A DNA stretch of 64,000 nucleotides from Candidatus Bathyarchaeota archaeon (GCA_018396775.1 JAGTRF010000005.1:1-64000), one strand, 5' to 3'; shown: positions 8,703 to 16,208, numbered from the stretch's first letter. Made by a program: numbers and translations. Notes: generated from the letters alone by a model not told the origin.

Positions 8703-9056
8703 TTAGATGTGTCTCTTGAGTTTACCTTCATACTCTCCTACAAGCTCTTCCAGAAGACTTTTTCGAAATGCTTCAGGGATTGGGTTATCTATACCTAAAG
8801 TAGTTTTTGACTTCTCATTTATACTACTCTTAATATTCTCTACAACTTTAATAGGAGTATCATTCCTAACTTCTCTTAATACATTCTCCTTAATTGATAC
8901 CTTGTCAGGATAGGCTATTCCCTTTGAAATAAGAACAATTGCATTCTCAAATGCTATTTCAGCTAAACTATTAGCAACATAGCTGCTATAAACCTTACAA
9001 TCACTTCCTATGAACTCACCTGTATCCTATATGAACCTGACCTTTAAATACTTCAT
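8703..9056 (-). pseudogene. Relic of a GINS-like gene with an in-frame TAG
   Basis: A 118-codon frame from ATG at 9056 to TAA at 8703 is broken once, by TAG at codon 10 (MKYLKVRFI-stop-DTGEFIGSD). The reading after the stop (CKVYSSYVANSLAEIAFENA, then IVLISKGIA) resembles the small beta-rich B domain of archaeal GINS replication subunits (consensus about FVG-x-DG-x-YGPY...AEIP-x-NA-x-LI-x-GxA), with several consensus positions changed. A helical stretch follows (SIKENVLREVRND...PEAFRKSLLEELVGEYEGKL). The stop and altered consensus residues suggest a decayed duplicate. The GINS link is a resemblance only. Between 8510 and 8702 the minus strand holds another short relic-like frame (SVNRIRRWKNLDTPAEIM) that I cannot name. 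Confidence 0.4.
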
Positions 9057-9120
9057 ATCTATAAAAACACTTAAGAACTTTTATCTTCCTCTTTGAGGGC
9101 TTCTTTAGCGGAAGTATCAG

Positions 9121-9136
9121 CGAAAAAGTTTAAATA
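9121..9136 (+). promoter_or_regulatory. BRE/TATA promoter of ATPase copy 2
   Basis: CGAAAAAG directly followed by TTTAAATA (9129-9136) is a strong BRE/TATA pair centred ~29 nt before the ATG at 9161, which predicts a leaderless transcript. An 8-bp direct repeat TAGTCTAAA occurs twice between the TATA box and the start (9135 and 9150), a possible repressor site. Confidence 0.6.
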
Positions 9137-9160
9137 GTCTAAAGTATATTAGTCTAAAAT

Positions 9161-10576
9161 ATGATAGACAAATTCATAAATAGGAAAGACGAACTTGAAG
9201 TGCTGGAAGAAAGATTCAAGTCGAACAAGCCAGAATTTATAGTAATTTATGGAAGAAGAAGAGTTGGCAAAACAGAACTTATAAAGAACTTTGCAAAAGA
9301 TAAATTGAACATCTATTTTCTTTCCGATAAAAGAAGTGATAAAGAACAATTAAGAGAAATTGCCCGGAAAATTGGTGAGTTTTTTAATGATGATATTTTA
9401 ATAACTCGAGGTTTTGAAGATTGGGTTCAAATGTTCAAATATCTTAAAGATAAAATAAAAGAAAGAATTATCTTTACTATAGACGAATTTCCGTATTTAA
9501 TTGCAGCAAATAAAGCTATACCTTCTCTTTTCCAAAAGGGTTGGGACGAATATCTTAGAGAAACAAAAATCTTTCTCATTCTCTGTGGTTCCAGTATTGG
9601 AATGATGGAAAGAGGTGTATTGAGCTATAAATCACCTTTATACGGAAGGAGGACAGGGCAGCTTTTTCTCGATTCTTTAAAGTTTATTGATGCTCAAAAA
9701 TTTTTCACACGTTATAAATTAGAACAAAACATAGAGGCTTTTGCTATTCTTGGAGGAATTCCAGCATACCTAAAACAGTTTGACGATTCTTATAGTATAG
9801 AGGAAAACATAAAGAAAAACATCCTCAGAAAAGATTCGTTCTTATTTAATGAACCCGAATTCTTGCTTAGGGAAGAATTAAAAGAACCAAAAACCTACTT
9901 TTCTATTTTAAAGGTTATTTCTTTTGGAAAAACGAAGTTGAACGAAATTGCAACAAGCTTAAATATGGAGAGAAATAAAGTGTCGATGTATTTGTCTGTG
10001 CTCGAAAATTTAAAACTTATTGATAGAATACTTCCAGTAACAGAAAAACATCCTCACAAATCCAGGAAAGGCTTATACTTAATAAAGGATAACTTCATGA
10101 GGTTCTGGTTGAGGTTTGTGTATCCATACAAGTCTGAGTTAGAGATGGGAGAGTTAGATAACGTGCTGAAAAATAAAATAAGACCTTTTTTTGGTCAACA
10201 TGTCTCTTTTGTTTTTGAGGATATTTGTAAAGAGTTTCTTGTAGAATTGAATAAAAGAAAGAGACTTCCATTCAGCTTTGAAAAAATTGGTAAATGGTGG
10301 CATAAGGATAAAGAAATTGATTTGGTTGCATTGAGTTCGGATACACGACAAATAGCTTTTTTTGAAGTCAAATGGTCCGAATTAGGTTTAATTGACGCAA
10401 AAAAATTACTGGAAGAGTTGAAAGACAAATCGAAGTTTGTTAAGTGGTTAAACGAAAAAAGAAGGGAATATTTTGGTTTAATTACTAAAAGAATAAAGAA
10501 TAAAGAAAAACTTAAGAGAAAGGGGTATCTTGTGTTTGATTTGAGGGATTTTACTCCTGTAACTCCTCGAATTTAA
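9161..10576 (+). CDS. Archaeal AAA-type ATPase with C-terminal DUF234 domain (copy 2)
   Basis: 471 residues, a paralogue of the 7091-8467 protein in every block. Walker A is YGRRRVGKTELI (identical), Walker B is IIFTIDEFPYLI, then ILCGSSIGMMERG, then the SPLYGRRTGQ element. A winged helix follows (SLNMERNKVSMYLSVLENLKLID), then DUF234 with FSFEKIGKWWHKDKEIDLVALSSDT and FFEVKW as the putative nuclease-fold acid/lysine set. The C-terminal helix ELKDKSKFVKWLNEKRREYFG matches copy 1 closely. It should be a cytosolic DNA- or RNA-linked ATPase of unknown role. Its neighbours on both sides are decayed genes, which suits a mobile or defence-type setting. Confidence 0.9.
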   Translation: MIDKFINRKDELEVLEERFKSNKPEFIVIYGRRRVGKTELIKNFAKDKLNIYFLSDKRSDKEQLREIARKIGEFFNDDILITRGFEDWVQMFKYLKDKIKERIIFTIDEFPYLIAANKAIPSLFQKGWDEYLRETKIFLILCGSSIGMMERGVLSYKSPLYGRRTGQLFLDSLKFIDAQKFFTRYKLEQNIEAFAILGGIPAYLKQFDDSYSIEENIKKNILRKDSFLFNEPEFLLREELKEPKTYFSILKVISFGKTKLNEIATSLNMERNKVSMYLSVLENLKLIDRILPVTEKHPHKSRKGLYLIKDNFMRFWLRFVYPYKSELEMGELDNVLKNKIRPFFGQHVSFVFEDICKEFLVELNKRKRLPFSFEKIGKWWHKDKEIDLVALSSDTRQIAFFEVKWSELGLIDAKKLLEELKDKSKFVKWLNEKRREYFGLITKRIKNKEKLKRKGYLVFDLRDFTPVTPRI

Positions 10577-10857
10577 AAGAACGAGATTGAACTATTTAGT
10601 ATGCCATTCTCCAAAGCACATGCCATCGCACTACATTTTCGAGGAAATTTTAACTTTTCATATTCAATTTTAAAATACTCGTAAATTTGATTTCTATTTG
10701 TTACCCATTCTAATCTATAACCTTTAATTTTCCATATTGGTTCACAATATCTTATAATTCCATTTTCAACAGTAAATAACTCTCTACATTCAAAACAATT
10801 TTTTGGTTGAGTATTGCCAGTAATTTTTCCAAGGCAAGGAGGTAAAGGTTTACTCAA
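10573..10857 (-). CDS. Cys-rich fragment resembling a radical-SAM SPASM-type C-terminus
   Basis: 94 residues from TTG with six cysteines (CLGK, CFECRELF, YCEPI, PRKCSAMAC). The spacing of FECRELFTVENGIIRYCEPI, KGYRLEWVTNRNQIYEYFKIEYEKLKFP and the next Cys recalls auxiliary iron-sulfur (SPASM-like) regions of radical SAM enzymes. The CX3CxxxC core of the radical SAM domain is absent, so at best this is the tail of a lost gene. It overlaps the end of the ATPase gene by 4 bases tail to tail. I am not sure of the family. Confidence 0.35.
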   Translation of the reverse strand: MSKPLPPCLGKITGNTQPKNCFECRELFTVENGIIRYCEPIWKIKGYRLEWVTNRNQIYEYFKIEYEKLKFPRKCSAMACALENGILNSSISFF

Positions 10858-10910
10858 GACAAATCTTATTTTACTAGCCTTTAGCTTATCTAAACCACCA
10901 CTTCTACAGG

Positions 10911-11270
10911 ATGCTTATAACTGCCACAAAACCGGAAAGCTCTGATGGCTACGGAATAGCCCTAATCACCCAAAGCATCATAGAAAAGCTTCCCCAAGAC
11001 TTACATAAGCAAAGAAAGAATCGCAAAGAGACTTTCATTCAAACAGCCAGCTACCATGCATGCACTTACTTAGCCAATTTGATGGAAATCTACATCAAGA
11101 AAATTGTGGAGCTGCCTTCTTCACATGATGAAGAATTTCTTAACATCTTTAAAGATTCTAAAGGCTTGTGCCTTCCTCACTTTATGATGCTACTCAATAT
11201 TATGGAAAAGGCTACGCATAACCAGAATCAAGACATCATAAAAAAGAATGAGCCTAAATCGCTCAACTGA
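10911..11270 (+). pseudogene. Fragment homologous to the DUF6062-like protein at 16205
   Basis: 119 residues. The stretch RKETFIQTASYHACTYLANLMEIYIKKIVELPSSHDEEFLNIFKDSKGLCLPHFMMLL aligns block for block with the second half of the DUF6062-like gene at 16205 (HETQRQQYPICEYLWLMDQIYLHTLAQML...DFRKDFSSSKGL, then IPHF). Here the GLCLPHF motif is intact. The first Cys of the expected CxxC (C-H-A-C) is a Tyr (TAC for TGC), and the N-terminal half is missing. It is therefore a decayed or partial copy. Its role is unknown; the Cys motifs suggest metal or cluster binding in the intact family. Confidence 0.4.
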
Positions 11271-11588
11271 AAATTCCGAGAATTTAAAAACTTTGACCCG
11301 CCACGGTTTCATGGTAACCCTTGAAGGATTCGAGCTTCCATTTTATGTGGTATTATCCCACTAGTAACGTCTAAAAGAATATTTAGAATTTATGTGCGTT
11401 TCTCAACATTGTCAAATAAAAAGATGGGGCTAGTGCACAGCGTGGGATTCTAGATTTATATTCTTCTGATGCTTGTTTCATTCGTGGCTAAGATTTTTCT
11501 AAGCTCGTTTACGCGAGTTTCCACGAGTCGGATTAAAGTTGCTCCTTGTTGAAATTTCTTTCAACTTTTTTAACTTCATTTGCATGGT
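11271..11588. other. Non-coding spacer
   Basis: I see no gene. The composition is less AT-rich than most spacers here, which may reflect eroded imported sequence. It ends at the 3' end of the minus-strand permease. Confidence 0.4.
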
Positions 11589-12635
11589 TTACAGTGAACT
11601 GCTTAACATGCCATAAAGCAAGCCGAAAGTTACGCTTCCAGCCCAAGCTATAATCATATAAGTGGCTACAACCTTCCATTTAGCTATTCTTGAAACCGCT
11701 AAAGCGTTAGCGAAATCGTAGGGTTGCCCCATAAGCCAAGCAAGCAATGCACCTTTCGAAAGGATTACACCTTCTCTAAACCATATACCCCTTCCTAAAA
11801 CTATTTCAACTAATGTTGGAGTGTAAAGAGGTCCACCTAACACTGAAGCCAATAGCACACCATTCACTCCAGTTAAATATTTTTTTATTATCTCCTCTGG
11901 AAGAAAAGCTTCCAAATAGCTTACAGCAATTAAGCCTAATATAAAGTATGGTAGGATTTGCTTCGCTAAATACCATCCAAATTTTAATGCAGCCCAAAGC
12001 CTCTCGTCTAACGGTGGTTTAACAACTTCAATTTTAGCCATCGCTGATGTTGAATTGTTTATTTGATGTTCTTTTTCAACATTTTTTCCCCATGGAGTTT
12101 TAGATATTACTATACCAGCAGTTAAAGCTACTGTGATAGAGGCTATGATTCGAACGCCTGCAAGCTCCCATGATATAAGCTCGCCTGTAAGCAAAATTGC
12201 CAGTATGTTGGATGCTGGAGCCATTAAAAGAAAAGTTATTGCTGGTCCTATGCCAGCTCCAGCGTATAGGATTCCACCGAAAAGTGGCACCATTGTGCAT
12301 GAGCAAACCGTTAGAAAAGGCGCCATTCCAAGAGCAAGCCCATACCCTAAAGCTTTGCTGCTTCCCATATATTTTGTAATCGCTTCTTTTGGCGCAAACT
12401 CGTATATTAAACCTGCAGTCGTAAAGGCGAATAGTAAGCATATTGTTCCATGGCTGAAATAATCATATAGATAAACTATTGGAATTTGCCATAATGGATA
12501 GCCACGAAGCTTAATAGGCGAAGTTGTAGGCGCTAGTGAATATGCTTGTATACGGCTGTAGATTAAAAGTCCAAAAACAACCGTTATGAAAGCTAAGATT
12601 ACGCAGGCTTTAATAGCTTTTTTTATTTTTTCCAT
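11589..12635 (-). CDS. ArsP/DUF318-type permease
   Basis: 348 residues, about eight membrane spans in two related halves, each with the family's Gly/Pro-rich motif: SCTMVPLFGGILYAGAGIGPAITFLLMAPASN in the first, and LGGPLYTPTLVEIVLGRGIW with KGALLAWLMGQPYD in the second. This is the PF03773 permease family, whose members include exporters of organoarsenicals (ArsP) and proteins of unknown substrate. The conserved Cys pair region (CSCTMVPL) is kept. It follows the thioredoxin-like gene by 15 bases, and ArsR is divergent. Together these suggest efflux of a thiol-reactive metalloid or of a reduced sulfur compound. Confidence 0.85.
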   Translation of the reverse strand: MEKIKKAIKACVILAFITVVFGLLIYSRIQAYSLAPTTSPIKLRGYPLWQIPIVYLYDYFSHGTICLLFAFTTAGLIYEFAPKEAITKYMGSSKALGYGLALGMAPFLTVCSCTMVPLFGGILYAGAGIGPAITFLLMAPASNILAILLTGELISWELAGVRIIASITVALTAGIVISKTPWGKNVEKEHQINNSTSAMAKIEVVKPPLDERLWAALKFGWYLAKQILPYFILGLIAVSYLEAFLPEEIIKKYLTGVNGVLLASVLGGPLYTPTLVEIVLGRGIWFREGVILSKGALLAWLMGQPYDFANALAVSRIAKWKVVATYMIIAWAGSVTFGLLYGMLSSSL

Positions 12636-12650
12636 TCATTTTTTCGCCTT

Positions 12651-12935
12651 TTATTTAGCCGCTTCCATTACCATTTTTTCCAATTCTTCTTGCTTTGGGA
12701 TTCGTCCCATAACTTTAACTGTATCGTTTATGGCTATAGCTGGAGAAACTAAAACACCATATTTTTGGATTACATCTTTCGACATTATGTTGACTCTTTC
12801 GATGTTTACTATTACGCCAACTTGCTTAAGCTTTTCAGCCACTTTTTCCACAGTTTTTTTGACTGCTTGACATCGCATGCAAGGCGGCTCAGGCCCAATA
12901 ACTTCCAATTTAACTTCTTTCATGACGTCTTCCAC
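12651..12935 (-). CDS. Small redox-active thioredoxin-like protein (MTH895 type)
   Basis: 94 residues. The protein begins with a beta strand and the active-site loop GPEPPCMRCQAVKKTVEKV (CxxC as CMRC), and continues with the cis-proline element VLVSPAIAINDTVKVMGRIP of the glutaredoxin-sized thioredoxin family found in methanogens and next to permeases. It probably passes electrons to, or takes them from, the adjacent permease or its substrate. It is the first gene after the ArsR operator on the minus strand. Confidence 0.85.
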   Translation of the reverse strand: MEDVMKEVKLEVIGPEPPCMRCQAVKKTVEKVAEKLKQVGVIVNIERVNIMSKDVIQKYGVLVSPAIAINDTVKVMGRIPKQEELEKMVMEAAK

Positions 12936-12959
12936 CTCGAAGAAATAAGAAGGGTAAAT

Positions 12960-12979
12960 AGCAATATTTAAATATTGCT
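12960..12979. promoter_or_regulatory. Perfect 20-bp palindrome, probable ArsR operator over the divergent TATA boxes
   Basis: AGCAATATTTAAATATTGCT is a perfect inverted repeat in the 76-bp divergent region between the thioredoxin gene (start 12935) and arsR (start 13012). Its centre (TTTAAA) itself forms TATA-like elements in both directions, about 25-45 bp from each start. A dimeric ArsR bound here would block TBP for both operons. ArsR-family operators are imperfect 12-2-12 type palindromes of this size. Confidence 0.75.
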
Positions 12980-13011
12980 ATAAATTTATAATTCAATAAG
13001 TGTATTCAACA

Positions 13012-13320
13012 ATGAAAAACTTGAGGTTTAAGGCTAAAGTGTTTAAAGCTCTATCAGATCCTATAAGGCTTGAAATTCTAGAGTATTTGCGCAGCGGTGA
13101 AAAATGCGTCTGCGAGATTGTCTCCCATTTGGGGATAGCTCAACCACTGGTTTCACGACACCTCGCTATACTGAAAAGATGCGGACTTGTAAAAGATAAA
13201 CGAGAGGAGAACAGGAGGTTTTACTCCATTACTAATCTAGCCGTGTTTAAGGTTATTGACGCCGCTAGCGCTGATTTGTTGGATGCCCTTGCAAAACATG
13301 TAGTTGAACAGATTGCGTGA
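13012..13320 (+). CDS. arsR: ArsR-family winged-helix repressor
   Basis: About 102 residues from ATG 13012 (an in-frame GTG lies at 13000). The helix-turn-helix is CVCEIVSHLGIAQPLVSRHLAILKRCGLV, followed by the wing REENRRFYSI. The metal site of helix 3 is KCVCEIV, matching the two-cysteine core of the As(III)/Sb(III) ELCVCDL site, and a third Cys (KRCGL) is nearby. It should dissociate from DNA on metalloid binding. It opens a four-gene run with overlapping or touching genes, and it faces the thioredoxin-permease operon across a palindromic operator. Confidence 0.93.
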   Translation: MKNLRFKAKVFKALSDPIRLEILEYLRSGEKCVCEIVSHLGIAQPLVSRHLAILKRCGLVKDKREENRRFYSITNLAVFKVIDAASADLLDALAKHVVEQIA

Positions 13321-13331
13321 GGTGGTTGGGA

Positions 13332-13589
13332 ATGATTGTGAGAGTTGAGGTTTTTACAGATGAACCGTCGTACTCAGGCGGAAGATTGCTGCTGAAACTG
13401 ATAGAGAGAATCAAGGAAGAATATAAGGACAAAATTGAAATCGAGATTTATCGCGGAGCAAACCTGAAGCTAAAAGAGTATGGTATAGCTGCAAGCTCTG
13501 CATTGATTATAGATAAGGACATACGTATAATAGGGGTTTGCCCGAGCGAAGAAACCTTCAAAGAAGCCTTAAGAGAAGGTGGTGTTTAA
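13332..13589 (+). CDS. Thioredoxin-fold protein lacking the CxxC
   Basis: 85 residues from ATG 13332, which sits behind a GGTGG ribosome-binding site (a GTG 15 bases earlier overlaps arsR). Strand-helix pattern: VRVEVFTDEPSYSGGRLLLKLIERI, then IEIEIYRGANLKLKEYGIAASSALIIDKDIRIIGVCPS. The lower half, with cis-Pro position replaced by SSALIIDKDIRIIG, matches small thioredoxin folds such as the neighbour at 12651. The active-site CxxC position reads SYSGG, so it cannot do thiol exchange. It may be a structural or sensor partner of the redox-active paralogue. Family assignment rests on pattern only. Confidence 0.6.
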   Translation: MIVRVEVFTDEPSYSGGRLLLKLIERIKEEYKDKIEIEIYRGANLKLKEYGIAASSALIIDKDIRIIGVCPSEETFKEALREGGV

Positions 13590-14027
13590 ATGGTTGAAAG
13601 TGGAGAATGGCAAGAGGGCATGCCGACTCACAAGAACATGCTTTTCTCATGTTTTGGCGGTTTATCCAACACTGGATTAACAAGCGCATTAGCCTGTTTA
13701 GAGGTAGTTAAGGAGCTTGGCTTAGAAAAGGTGGCTATTGGCTGTCTACCATCGGTGCCTCTTTGTGTAAAGCCTGTTTTGAGCAAAGCTAAAGCTGCAA
13801 AGAAAATAATAACTGTGGACGGTTGCCCATTTGAATGCGCAAGAAAAACCATAGAGGCTGCTGGCTTCAAGATAGCGAAAAGCGTTGTGCTTACCAGGGA
13901 TATAGGTATGAAAAAGATGGCTTTGCATACGGATATTGGCAAGGGTTTAGGCGTTGAAAAATACATTTCCCAAGAAGACATAAAGAAGGCTAAGGAATTG
14001 ATTATAAAGGCGATTATGGAGAAATGA
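13590..14027 (+). CDS. DGC-domain putative zinc-binding protein
   Basis: 145 residues with the cysteine pattern of the DGC family (PF08859 type): FSCFGGLSNTGLTSALACLEVV, IGCLPSVPLCVKPVL, then VDGCPFECARKTIEAAGF, the DGC of the family name. These small proteins are commonly encoded with arsR, thioredoxin-like and permease genes, and are predicted to hold zinc or an iron-sulfur cluster. It begins 0 bases after the previous stop and overlaps the next gene by 4 (ATGA). The biochemical role is not established. Confidence 0.85.
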   Translation: MVESGEWQEGMPTHKNMLFSCFGGLSNTGLTSALACLEVVKELGLEKVAIGCLPSVPLCVKPVLSKAKAAKKIITVDGCPFECARKTIEAAGFKIAKSVVLTRDIGMKKMALHTDIGKGLGVEKYISQEDIKKAKELIIKAIMEK

Positions 14028-14605
14028 GCGAAGATTTTGAGGAACTTTTATTTGCGGGTATTCTTATCAGAAAAATTGAGATTAAGGAGATTTCGCCTTG
14101 CACAGCTGATCCTGAAAGAATTAAGTTTTTGGCGCAGGCTGACAAGCCTTTAGAGGATGTTTTACCAATTCTTTATTTGGCTATTCCAAACGCTAAATAC
14201 TCTGAAAAGCTCGGTGCATTAACCTATATGCATCAGCAGCATTTGGTAACAATTTTTGCTAATGGTAGGATTGGAATGACCTATGTTAAAGACAGAAATG
14301 AAGCAGAGCAGCTTGTTGAAGAGGCTAAGCGATTGATAAACCGCGCCTTCATATACCTAAAAACCCATGGAAAACCAAGCCAAGAAATGATTCAAGCTAA
14401 AAATGAGCTAACACTAGTAAAGATTTACGAGTTACTGCCAAAAACAAACTGTAAAATATGCGGGGAACAAAGCTGCTTCGCTTTTGCAGCTAAACTCCTA
14501 AACGGCGAAAAAATATTGCAAAACTGTCCATCGCTGGACTTTAAGGAATATAACATGTGTAAGATTCAAATAGATAGAATGATGAATCCCATTAAACTTA
14601 AATAG
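14024..14605 (+). CDS. Protein with C-terminal four-cysteine iron-sulfur domain
   Basis: 193 residues. The N-terminal ~125 residues form an alpha/beta domain without cysteines in motif (PLEDVLPILYLAIPNAKYS...ALTYMHQQHLVTIFANGRIGMTYVKD). Residues ~142-172 are a 4Fe-4S module of the PF04060 type: LPKTNCKICGEQSCFAFAAKLL, then the distant Cys in LQNCPSL, as in the gamma subunit of acetyl-CoA decarbonylase and RnfB. It closes the arsR operon. With the thioredoxins and the DGC protein it suggests electron delivery to a metal- or sulfur-reducing step. Start ATG overlaps the DGC stop. Confidence 0.8.
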   Translation: MSEDFEELLFAGILIRKIEIKEISPCTADPERIKFLAQADKPLEDVLPILYLAIPNAKYSEKLGALTYMHQQHLVTIFANGRIGMTYVKDRNEAEQLVEEAKRLINRAFIYLKTHGKPSQEMIQAKNELTLVKIYELLPKTNCKICGEQSCFAFAAKLLNGEKILQNCPSLDFKEYNMCKIQIDRMMNPIKLK

Positions 14606-15126
14606 CATGCCTTCTAAAAAAGTTTTACAAGTAAGCGGTAATCTATACCAACGTAAAGTTTTAAACCTATAAATATAAGAACCTTGCGGGTTGTTATCAG
14701 GTGAAATAACAGTTACTTTGATCTCCGAAGATTGTTTTTTTAAGAAATACAAACAAGGGAAATGCTAGATAACGATTATTAAAAGAAGGATGTGTTTCAT
14801 AAACACTGTTTCTGCAGACGATAAGAGATAGCTAATTACCATAAAGCTCATAACGCTTCCTCTAAACTCGAAAAAGGATAACGAAAAGTCCTAAACTTTA
14901 CCGCAAAAGCGGTTCAATTCAAAAACATCTAAATTAAAAAGTAACCTCTCAACTGTTAACTCAGCAGAGGAAATTAAACACTTAACTTCCCTGTTAGGAA
15001 TACTAACAGAAAAGACAAGACTAATTTAATGAAGTTCAAAGCCAGAATTCACCTTGTTGCTCATTTCTGAATAAAGAGGAATGCATTTGAATTAAAAACA
15101 TGAAATTTGAAGCTTGCTAAGAAAAG
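14606..15126. other. Spacer upstream of the fluoride riboswitch
   Basis: There is no frame with protein-like sequence on either strand and no tRNA fold. The region contains many stops. It precedes the TATA box and aptamer of the next operon. Confidence 0.4.
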
Positions 15127-15133
15127 TTTATAT
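15122..15133 (+). promoter_or_regulatory. BRE/TATA upstream of the fluoride riboswitch
   Basis: AAAAG then TTTATAT (15127-15133) lies ~28 bp before the first base of the aptamer, the expected distance from TATA to transcription start. The RNA would begin right at the riboswitch. Confidence 0.55.
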
Positions 15134-15160
15134 CTGCTTTTTGAAGTTTTATAAGGTTTG

Positions 15161-15223
15161 AGGCGATGAAGCTCGCCTTTAACCGCCCTTGCTTCTGCAT
15201 GTGCAGGAGCTGATAGCTTCTAC
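15161..15223 (+). promoter_or_regulatory. Fluoride riboswitch (crcB motif)
   Basis: The segment reads GGCGATGAAGCTCGCC (15162-15177), then AACCGCC (15181-15187), a 9-bp hairpin GCTTCTGCA/TGCAGGAGC (15191-15210) and CTGATAGCTTCTACC (15210-15224). Each block matches the fluoride aptamer consensus known from Thermotoga petrophila (GGCGAUGAGGC..., ...GCUGAUGGCCUCUAC). The required helices are present: GGCGA/TCGCC, and GAAGCT (15168-15173) with AGCTTC (15215-15220), plus ACCGCC free for the pseudoknot. It ends 31 nt before the TTG of the next gene. The usual target genes (crcB/fluoride channel, antiporters) are absent; the mode of control in this archaeal leader is not clear. Confidence 0.85.
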
Positions 15224-15254
15224 CAATATTCAATAAAAGAAGAGATGTTAAGGT

Positions 15255-16208
15255 TTGTGGAAGGGGCGGTTTGAACGTGGTTTATTTTTGAAAGATTATG
15301 CTGTAACCATAGAGAAAATTATCAATATTAACGTGAAGGAGAATGACTTGCGTAAAGAGAGTATTTTACTTTTTAAAAATAATCGGTTTATAGATTTTTG
15401 GAATAAACGTATCGTTGAGTATGTTATTAGTCGACAGAATGAAGATGGTGGATACACTTTCTGTCAAGGTACAGAATCAAACGCGCAGGATACATATTAT
15501 GGATTAGCAATCTTAGATTTGTTAAATGTCTCTTTTCCAAATATTGAAAAGACTATTGAATGGTTGCATGGTTTTATTCCAGATACTCTTTATTCACATT
15601 ATTATGTAGCTAAAGCCCTAGATTTATGCGGTGAAAAACCAGATAAGGAAAGTTTGAAAAACTTTATTCTTTCTCTACCAGTAGTTAATGGCAAGTTTGA
15701 ACCTATCAATACTTATATCGAGGTTGCTTCAGAATTTTTATCTGTATTCATGACAATTGAGCTTGTTAACATCGCTCGTGTGGAAATTAACCGTGAAAAG
15801 ATTATAGGTTGGTTATTAAACTTCAAGAATAATGATGGAGGTTTTGGGGTTTACGGGTATTCGAATTTGAATTCTACTTATTATGCTGTGGCTTCACTTT
15901 TTAATCTAGGTTATCCAGTTAAGTCACTTAAGGAAACTCTAGCTTATGTTAGAGCATGCGAAAAGCCTTATGGAGGTTTCAGTGTAGTACCTAACAGCTC
16001 TGCAATATTTATGGAGCATATATATTATGGAGTGGAAACACTTAATCTTCTCGATGAAAGCTTGCGGTATCCAAAACAAACAGTTGAATTTATCTTAAAA
16101 TGTCAAAATGCAAATGGTGGATTTGCAAGGTCGCATATTGGAATATCCACTTTTGAAGATACCTTCTATGCTGTAAGCATTATCCAAAAAATAGTTGGTA
16201 GAGGATGA
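15255..16208 (+). CDS. Prenyltransferase/squalene-cyclase-like alpha-alpha-barrel protein
   Basis: 317 residues from TTG (start uncertain). It contains repeats of the QW/prenyltransferase type: SRQNEDGGYTFCQG, NFKNNDGGFGVYGYSN, EKPYGGFSVV and KCQNANGGFARS, each followed by a helix with Y/F-Y-A/G (DTYYGLAIL, STYYAVASL, DTFYAVSII). That is the alpha/alpha-toroid repeat of terpene cyclases and protein prenyltransferase beta subunits. No DxDD cyclase motif and no zinc Asp-x-Cys/His set is clear, so enzyme activity is uncertain. It lies directly behind a fluoride riboswitch and overlaps the next gene by 4 bases, implying translational coupling. Confidence 0.7.
   Translation: MWKGRFERGLFLKDYAVTIEKIININVKENDLRKESILLFKNNRFIDFWNKRIVEYVISRQNEDGGYTFCQGTESNAQDTYYGLAILDLLNVSFPNIEKTIEWLHGFIPDTLYSHYYVAKALDLCGEKPDKESLKNFILSLPVVNGKFEPINTYIEVASEFLSVFMTIELVNIARVEINREKIIGWLLNFKNNDGGFGVYGYSNLNSTYYAVASLFNLGYPVKSLKETLAYVRACEKPYGGFSVVPNSSAIFMEHIYYGVETLNLLDESLRYPKQTVEFILKCQNANGGFARSHIGISTFEDTFYAVSIIQKIVGRG

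Noticed and set aside
8707-8913. Plus-strand frame of 68 codons
   Set aside because: Its reverse strand reads as the GINS-like relic, with far more protein-like sequence; the plus frame is a shadow.
13746-13981. Minus-strand frames inside the DGC-domain gene
   Set aside because: They are antisense to well-conserved cysteine motifs and lack their own signals.
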